The notes below the pieces were generated by a model. It was given only the letters and a program-made list of their open reading frames with translations, was not told the DNA's origin and ran no database searches. A stretch of DNA of 60,000 bases from Branchiostoma floridae (taxonomy: Eukaryota; Chordata; Leptocardii; Amphioxiformes; Branchiostomatidae): NCBI RefSeq assembly GCF_000003815.2, contig NC_049979.1, positions 13,407,605 to 13,467,604 of the forward strand, given 5' to 3'. How positions within the stretch are numbered: the first letter of the stretch is position 1; every line of letters begins with the position of its first letter. The position numbers and the translations under genes were made by a program. Shown here one piece after another: positions 48,601-57,600 of the stretch.

Positions 48601-51600
48601 GTAAACTTGAGGTTATCATCTTCTTCACCTCAGGTTTCATATCTTTACCACAGAACTCCCTACGTGTCTGAGTTAGCATGTAGGAGGCTGTGCCTAAAAA
48701 TAGTAAGGTATTCTCTATGGTCTTACAAACTGCCTCCGGACTAAGTGGCAAATCTGAACCCTTTACTGAGGTCAGCAATTCGACCAAAGGGTGAGCAGCA
48801 AAGAGCAACTTCTCATGACAATCCCGCAGGGACTTGTCACTACTAGCTGTCCCCGACTGAAGCAAAGAATTCACAATGCTATCCAACTGTGGGACCTTGA
48901 GTATAAACTCTAAATTCGAAGGAGTAGGAAGAGCTTCCATCCTCTCCTTACAATCATTAAATGACAGCTTATTGGTGAAAGCATCAGCCACAAACTTTCT
49001 AACATGCTCGGGAACTTCACTCTTATCTGTCTCAAAAGGATTGTCATATTCAAACGACATACCTTCGTCTTTTTCAGACTCGGAGGAGTCGGCCTCCTCG
49101 GAACACTCCCCATCCTCCAAATTTCCCGGCTGCTTTCGCCCGGAACCAACCACGCCGGTTCGGCTGGTTGACGCTGCTACACTCGGAGTGGACTCCTGTG
49201 TAGTCAAATTTTTGCGTAGCCACTGCAAAAACCCGGCAGCATCAAAGCCAGGTGGAAAGGGGAAGGGACTCTCCGTTCCGTTGAGCTCGACCTCCTTGTC
49301 ACGGGCCTCTGGGTCCAACACGGGCATGGGAGGGGATTTTTCACCCTCCCCATGCGGGACATGTGGGGACTTGCTCCGCCGAGCACTGTCGTCCCCTTCC
49401 ACCGAAGACCCATCGCCTTCTCGGCCCTCCTTGGCCAAATTCTCCCGTGCATGCTGCGCCGGCAAGCCTCGAGCGCTAAGCTCTGCCGCCAAAGCCAAAT
49501 ATTTTTTCGGGCGTTCGTCCGGTGACGTGCCACGCTTCCGACCTGAGTTTTCACCCTTGTCGGAGTCCGAAGCCAAATGCTTCTTCTTTTCCTTCTTCTT
49601 GCCTCCTTCTGGCATGTTAAGCACCGAAAAAAGGTGCCAAATAGACGGAAAAACGCGAAAAAACGGCGCAGCTAGGAGCTTGAAACAAAAGCACCCGCCG
49701 ACGCAACACGCACAAGGAAAAATGGCGAGGATGTAGGGGTGACGTCACGTAAGGTCCCATGGTGCTTTGCGTGTTTTTCTCTTTGTATATGTGCACCGCC
49801 TAGCGACACGCAGTGGAACTACTGCATAAGGTACTCTCCCGAACAAGGTCGAGTATTATGAGGTATAATGCCCCTGCTATCCCAAAACTAGACGCTAGGG
49901 GGCCCAAACTTATGTCACTTCTTCCTGAGCACAAGAGCTATCTAATACTCAAAAATCGTGACCATAGCATGTCCAGAACACCAAGATAGCAAAACCGGAA
50001 GTTGCGCTGCAGTACCAAGGGGAGCCGCTAGGGGGCCCAAAATCTAATCATTTCCAGCTTTCATCACACCCTACCAACACACCAAGTATCAAACCAATCC
50101 ACCCAGCCGTTCTTGAGTTATCTTGTTTACACACAGACAGACAGACACACAGACACACAGACAAACGCGGGGTAAAATATAACCTCCATGAAATTTCATG
50201 GAGGTAAATATTGACGGCCGTATGCTTGCTCCTAAATCCAGTTCCTATCAAGCAACTTTGGATATAATAGATTGCTTTTCACATTCTGCATAATGAAAGG
50301 TAAAACATCCTTTTCAAAACAACTGACACACACTAAAACAGCAAACAGCATAGATCTACATCATCATGAGTACTGATGTAACTCTGACCTGAGTCTGTTC
50401 TCACTGGTCCTCTCCATCCCAGCATGCCGATCGTCCACCTCCTGTACCAGCTTGTTGATGCGCAGGTTAGCTGCCTCAAGGTCACCCTGCACCTTGTCTC
50501 TCTCCTTGTAGGCTTGGTCAAGGTCAGATCTGGGGCAAGGCAATGATTTCACAGTTCAAATTACATTTTACGACTCTCTTAATAAAAAGGTGCAGTATCC
50601 TTCAGTTTTGCCAGGAAGCATGCACAGGATTCTACAGAGAATAACTTGCTGATCTTGTCACTTCCCTGCTATACTGGAAATACCCTATTGTGGTCATACA
50701 GTGAGTGAAGTGATAGTGTTGTGCTCTATCACTGTATATAGTATTGCAAGTGTTGCATTGTCATTGGTGGCAGTGGCCATAAAGGTGGACATTTCCTTCA
50801 ACTGGAACAGCAGCTTAACAGTTCACTCTAACATCTAATACTGACTAGGCAAAGAAAAGAAATGCAGTATGGCAAGCAGTACAGTATATCACCCTGCATG
50901 CAGTACTCACTGCAAAAGCCAGATGGTGTTACTGTTAGGAAGTGGAGGAACAGACAAAGTGAGTATCTGGTAACTAGGCTCTACGGGGCAGTTTGAAGTG
51001 ATCCTGCTTCCATACCCCATCACATCCCTGAAGTCAGTGGCAAGTCATACATTCTAGTCCAATGTGTCTAATATATACAGTGTAAATAAAACATTTCTTG
51101 TGTACATTAATCTTGAGGGTAATATTTCTCAGTTGAAGATATTTGCCATACTCTCTTTCCAAACAATTTTTTGTATGTTCTGTAAATATTCATAAAAATG
51201 AGACAGATTTCTTGGAAAACATCTATGACTCTAAATGAATATTGATACAACCTATTTCCTATTGTAGATCTGCCTACCTGAAGACACCTATTCTTATCAT
51301 CTAGGACACTTACTTAAGATGCCTGATCTCGCTCCTGTAAGACGTGAGGGCAGCATGGTACACCTTGTTGTCCTCAGGGATGGCGTAGAGCTCGTGTTCT
51401 AACTCCATACTCAGCTCAGTGATGTTCACCTTTCCTCCCAGCTCAAACCCAAGGTCCTGTCAACATTAGACATTACATTAAACTAACAGCGCAGGAGCAT
51501 TTTGCTTCTAATGTTCTAAACATGGATCTGGTCTAAATCCTGAAGGAGAAACAGCACACATATCCAGCTATGAAGGTATTGTTCAAGAGGACTTACGAAA

Positions 51601-54600
51601 ATCCCTTGAAACATGAGTGTATTGTGAATAGCATTGATTTGCAAGCTCCTTTAATCCATTTATCATCAAAGCAAAGACAAGAAATACAATGTACAAACAA
51701 TCGGGAAATGTAGTATCATTTATTCTTTGCATTACATTCCAAACTGACAGAGCCATGCACTTTGTCAACTGTAGTTTATGAAGCAATGAAAACATGTTTA
51801 AAGACAGCAGGTACTATCTGAGCAGTAATCAGGGACTGACTGCTGCTGTGACTCACCTCCAGCACCTCCATGGGACTCTGTATGCCCTCCTCCTGCCACA
51901 GATTCACTATCTCATCTGCCTGCACATACCTGGGGTAGACATACAGGAGTCTTAGATAAGAGAAATCAGAGAACCATCCACAACAAGTTCAAAAGATAGC
52001 CCATTTGCCTAGTGCTTAGAGGTGTTTTGCATGAAGATGTCTGGGGTTGTAGTAGCAGATCAATTGTTGCATACAGTCTACTGATCCACTAATACACTTG
52101 TAAATTAAACAGTACCCAAGTCATTTTGTAAGAGACTTTATCCTTGGACAGGGTGCATCAGAAACTAATCATTGAAATAATAACTCTTTAAAGTTTTTAC
52201 AATTTAGAAAAGAATGAAGGCCAGACAAGAAGATTGAAACCGTACCCAGTTCCTTCTGAGTCCAGTGCTGAGAAGAGGTTGATACCGACCAGCGGTGTGG
52301 CAACTCTGGCCAGGGACTCGTCCATGGACATGGTCCGTGCCAGTCTGCGCCTCTCTGCAGCCATCAGACCCCTGGTGGGGGAGGGGGTTGGGGAGGGGGA
52401 GGAGCTATACTTGAAGAGACCATTCAGGAGCTCCTGTAAACTGATCTTCCCATCTTCATCTTTATCTAGGGTCTGGAACAGGTGGGACAGCTCCTGGGGG
52501 AACAGATCAACAATTTACAATGATACAGAGAAAAGTCGATTCATCATCTTAGCATCTTTGTTCAAAACCTTGTAGTCAATCTGGAGGTATATGGGTGACT
52601 TTACACAGTCATACCACCTCAAAAACAACAAAAACTCCTCAAAAACTGACACCTGTTCATAACGATTTCGGTCATTTCTGCAGTTGAAACCAGTTTGGTA
52701 TAAAGTCACCCACTGTATCCACCATGAAGTAATTAAGTTACCACTACAAGGGAAGGTTATGGATGGTTCCTGACCTCATCGTTCATCTCGTCCAGTCCGA
52801 TGTGTTTACAGACCAGGTCCAGCTCAGCCTTGTTGAGGAAGCCGCTGTGCCCCACCCCCAGCTCCTCCCAGATCTGCCGGATCTCCTCCTGTCTGTCCTC
52901 ATCTGTGGGGCTCATCATCGCCCCTCGGGATGGGGTGTACGCCTCGTCCATGGTGCCTGTCTTCAGCAGACCTGGGCAGGGGAGGGTTGGGATGTTAGTA
53001 AAATTTCTATAAACCTATACAGCCAGCAACGAATGCATTACCAACTATAATACATATTCTACGACGTTCTAATAACCTACTTAGACAAATGTAGGAAATT
53101 TGACGACCATTCCACAGAAGAACGGAAGACTAGAATTTGAAGGTGTATGCCTACTTAGATGGAAAAGATCAAAGGGGAAATTTCAGAGAAACCAACCAAA
53201 CTTATGTTCGTGTAATGAAAGTATCACTACCATTACCAATGAGTCTGTTTTTTTTCATTGTTTATCATATCATTATATTCCATACACTTACCTGTCCCCT
53301 CAGCCTCAAATGTTCTCTCGTGCTCCTTGTCACTGTCTCCAGTAGAGGGTGGTTTCTTTTTACCGTCGTCAGACTCGAGGCTCTGTACATGGCAGGATGG
53401 AACAATCATAGCTTTCAGGTGGAGTCATTGGAGATAAAACCATTTGACCAATGATCTGTTTTAATCTATTTGAATTTATAATTATATACGTCCTTTTGGA
53501 GATCTGTTGTTACTAGAGTCGTGTAAATATTGCAAGATGCGTAAAACAACCATCTTTGTCAAGTAAAAGCTAGAGATAATTGGCCTTATATCTCCACCAT
53601 AATATAAAAGAGAGGAGAAGTTGAACTTATCCAGCAATACACTCGTTCTCATTGAAATGTCGAAAATGGCATTTTTTTGGTCGAAAAATGAATCGGCTTT
53701 ATTGTCACTGAAAACTACTTGGTTGTTTGCGAAAATTCCTCTTCTTACCATAGCCAAAAAATGGCAACTTATTATTTTCGGTCCCATTGGTAATGCATTA
53801 CAGGGCATTAACAAACGTTACCGGTAACGTTTGTTACAACAGTAGACTTTACCCTGTTTTCTTCGAAAGGACTTACCTTATTGACTACATCATTTAGGTA
53901 TAAGTGGATGTCCATAGGGGCATTTGAAAAGTGGGCAGCTTTTTTACACCAGGTCAAGTAGAAAGCTTAGACAGCATCGAACAATGGTAACGTTTGTTAC
54001 AGTCATTTTTGTACAACATTTTGGTAAGCAAGGTGGGATACAAATGACAGTCAACAACCCTTTCTCGTCTCTTTAGAAAGCCAGAAAAACTGTACAGCGT
54101 CACAAAAACGGCCATTTCTAGTCTTATACGTGGATAACATAACCGTGGCAACCATCGTACTGGTGGTGGTAACGTTTGTTACAGAATCTGGCGACAGGCA
54201 TAAAACACCTCACACAGCCTCCAAGATCAGTGACAGGAGCGATCTGACGTGATCGATTAGAGGGCCTGGTCAGCTGGTTTCACCTGCCGAACAATCATTC
54301 TGGGAACTGAATTATTACATTTTTGGCAACTATTTGAATTCTTCGTTTCTTCTCAGGCGACAGCCATTTTTTAGGGTGTGAAATCCCACCCGTGGCTATA
54401 ATAATCTTCTAACCCATCAACCTATACGAATGTTGTTGTGCATCTTTTGTAAAACATTACAGAGGTTGTGGAAAAATGAAGGAACCAGTGAAGCTGTCTA
54501 TAATTTGCGCCATATCAAGGCGTAAAGTCAGGCGACAGCATTTCGACATTTAAATGAGAACGAGCCAATAGTCTCATTTTGTATCTCTATCTGTTGATTG

Positions 54601-57600
54601 TATCTTTTCAACATGTCTTGTGTGACCTGTACTTAACCCTGTGTGGCAAAAATGTGCAATAAAAGTCTTCATTCATTCATATATATGGTTAAGATGGCAA
54701 TTATTCCTACAACCTGACTAAAGCCTTCTGAACATCACATAGCATATTGTGACTAGAATCTTTTCTTGGTGAACCTGATACACCAGTAACACCCACCTGA
54801 ATACTGGCCATAGAAGACGTCCTTTCTCGCAGAGTTGTGCGCCTCTCTGTCCGCCGACCCTCCTCCCTGACTTTCTTGGCAGGAGTCGGGTGACTTTCTG
54901 AGCGTGAGACGTCGTCTTCCGAGTCTAAGAAGTCAGGTTTGGAACGGCGGCCATATTTTTTCTTCCCCTTGACGTACTTGGGTTCTACCTCCTCTGGTAC
55001 TGTTGGAAAAATTAAAACATAAGAAAAACAGTTTTGGAACAAAACACCATGCACAACACCTTAGCAATACCTGCCTCTATATAATACATCAGTTTGTGTG
55101 GACATGGTTGTAAAATGCCCGCTTTTAATTTGAATTTAGCAGGCAAAACTGCAAATTACATGCACACAAACCTGTAACTTTTCAGTTCACAATAAAGAGT
55201 CACTGTGGCATTATGAAGCATACATCTTCCACTGTGAGGATTCTGGTGTTATAAATGTTTGAATATTACTTTATTGCAATAAGGATTTCAATATGAAAAC
55301 TGAAGTGTGCCAATTCTAGGCCAAGATTGACAGATACTGCCCAGTCAAGAATAACATGTTCCTGTTCAAATATTCTTACTAAAATTAATATATATTATAT
55401 AACATATGACTAAATTGACTTTCTGATTTTGTCTTTTACACATATCTAATATGCTCTATTGTTCAGCAAAAAAAAGAAAAAAGCAAACAGTGCTGCTAAT
55501 AAATTCTTAATCAATTCATTACTGTGATGGGTCAGGGATATAATTTCAGCCAACAAGCTGGTCTATTGTAAGGTTATGAGAAAGACAGGTGCAGCCTTTG
55601 AACTGTCAACATGTATTACTCACATCACAACACACAGTAACAGCAGGTGCTACTCTAGTATAGCCAGTCATTCATCACATCACACATGCATTCAGTACCC
55701 TGCTTACATTTGTTCATGACAGCTTAAGATTAATGTAACTAATAATTACTCTTTCATTCACAACACAATTTATACTGACATCATGTGGGTACAGGAATGT
55801 GATACTTAACAACACAACAATATTTTCTGGCACATTTTCTGTGTCTTGAAAACAACATTTAATGTCATTCTACTTTGACTATAATACTTGATACTATACT
55901 ATTTCATTATGATCTATAGCAAGAACAGTGATTAAAACTATATCAATGATATGCACTATGTAGTATGAAGGATATCATTCCCCTATGACTGACCCTATAT
56001 CATCAAGGCAGCGATGGTTAATCTTTCAAACCAGGGCCTTATTTCAAACTAAAGGAAATTTACCATTCGCCGCTTGGTCCCCTCAACATTATCTGAATTC
56101 TTACATTACACTGCTTATCACACAAGTGAAATGTTTTGGACAAACAAAAATATATGTCCAGAGTACAAGCATTATTCCATATGGAAAGCATGAGCACTTT
56201 TCAAAAAGGTAAGGATCAGTCTCAAATTCATGCAAGATCGTAACAGAAAACATCAAGCTGAAATTCCACTGAAAATTCCCAGGAAGCTCATACCAAGGAA
56301 CTAACCTGCTGTAGAAAGGATAATACACCAGCTGGGGCACGTCTATAGTACCTACAACAATAAACACCCCCTACTGCGGGGACAGCAGCATACACAAAGG
56401 GCATACACTGGGCAAAAATCAATACAACAAACAGCAGACATAGGTACTAGTATGGAAGTCACCTATGGCTGCCCCATTGCTTGGACCAAGCAGTGGCTAT
56501 GCAAGGAGGGGCTACAGTCCAGGTACATACTTAAAAAAATTAATTTCTTTCCAATTTTGGGCCATCACCTTTTTTGGAAATCTACCTTGTCAGAATCTGA
56601 TCCTAGTAGCTGTCATGCATCTGATAAACATTGAGTACATGAAAAATACTAGCATGGAACTTTTTTTCATGAAGGCTTGGTAACCCCCAGTAGAGCCCCA
56701 GTCTTGGATGTGGAAGCTGACAGTGATGAGGCCCAGATGTGGGAGTCGGTAGCCTGGTATCCAGCCATATTATAGCTCCCCAGACTCTTCTATCCTCTCT
56801 GCAACAGAAGAGTCTTGGGAGCTACAGATAATACCTCTGGATTGCAGGCTACAAGGTGGGCCTGCATGGGTTTTTCTGCGTGCTGTAAATATTTGAAATA
56901 TTTGCTATGGTTTAATTTTCACGTTTTTTTGTGGCGACATCAGTCCACTGCGAATTTACAATACGTCAAAATCCTGTCAACCTTGAACTTACGATACTTT
57001 GTAAAATTGCTTTCCCTCCTACTGTGAAATTACTTCCCTGGGAAAAATGAACTCCATAACCTCATGTGAGTCATAACCAAATGCCAATTTCAAGTGACCT
57101 ATTACAAATTTGCAATATTGATTATACAAATACTGTCATCATTTGCATTATTAAATTCTATTGGATGAACATATTCTTTTTAACCAAATAAGTCAATAAT
57201 ACAAGTTGTTCATGGTATCCATATTTCTCTAGAATCTATTCCAAATCACTGAGACCTTCGTCAGTGTCATCACTTACAAATGTTTTCTTTTCTAGCAAAG
57301 AGTTAGCATGACTTTGTATGATATGATTTATGTCTCAGTGTCCACCTTAACTTAGCTTTGAGTTTCTAACACTGAAAGTGTGAAAGTCCTATCACTTATC
57401 ACTACTAATTGTATAAATTTGTCATTAGTTATGACAATCAAGTCTTGATTCTAATGATTTATCTATCAATCATATTCCTCTTGGGTCCTATCATGGAATG
57501 CAGCAGGTTTCAATTAGATACTTATCTGATTATGTAGATCATTATTCAAGCTATCCATATGTAAAAAAATAACGATAATCCATCCACCACTTCTTGAAAT

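Larger units (their letters stand above)
44992..49869 (-). mobile_element. Complete DIRS-type tyrosine-recombinase retrotransposon
   Basis: About 4.88 kb, same orientation as the host gene NIN/NINL, lying in its intron 9. Reading on the minus strand: left inverted terminal repeat (49869-49719), gag-like ORF, RT/RNase H ORF, tyrosine recombinase ORF, internal complementary region (45407-45286), short 3' segment, right inverted terminal repeat (45187-44995). The two ITRs match over about 148 bp; the right one has a further 45 bp outward. This is the textbook DIRS order. DIRS elements integrate a circular intermediate by tyrosine recombinase and make no target duplication, which fits the absence of one here. 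The three large frames are open, so the copy is probably young. AAT is present at both ends. Confidence 0.95.
44276..50204. mobile_element. Older TA-flanked repeat element, host of the nested DIRS insertion
   Basis: Left end TA-CCTCCATGAAAATTT (44274-) and right end AAATTTCATGGAGG-TA (to 50206) form short inverted termini flanked by TA. Without the DIRS it is about 1.05 kb, non-coding and AT-rich. A roughly 270-bp module recurs inside: TAATTATGCA..., then TGAGTTATCC or CAGTTATCC, GACAAAAATGCCCCTG, a CTAGGGGGCC or TTAGGGGGCT string, and AGAGCTATCTA. Related modules lie at about 3350-3560 and 57600-57790. TA flanks suggest a Tc1/mariner-type MITE, but the right terminus is itself a palindrome (50182-50205), so the ends are only moderately sure. 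Confidence 0.55.

Noticed and set aside
48876-49736. 286-codon plus-strand open frame
   Set aside because: Antisense shadow of the DIRS gag-like frame, Ser/Pro-rich as expected from the opposite strand of a Lys/Gly/Ser-rich gene.
44274-50206. Treating the whole region as one large autonomous DNA transposon
   Set aside because: The only genes inside belong to the DIRS element, which has its own ends; the outer part is non-coding and much older.
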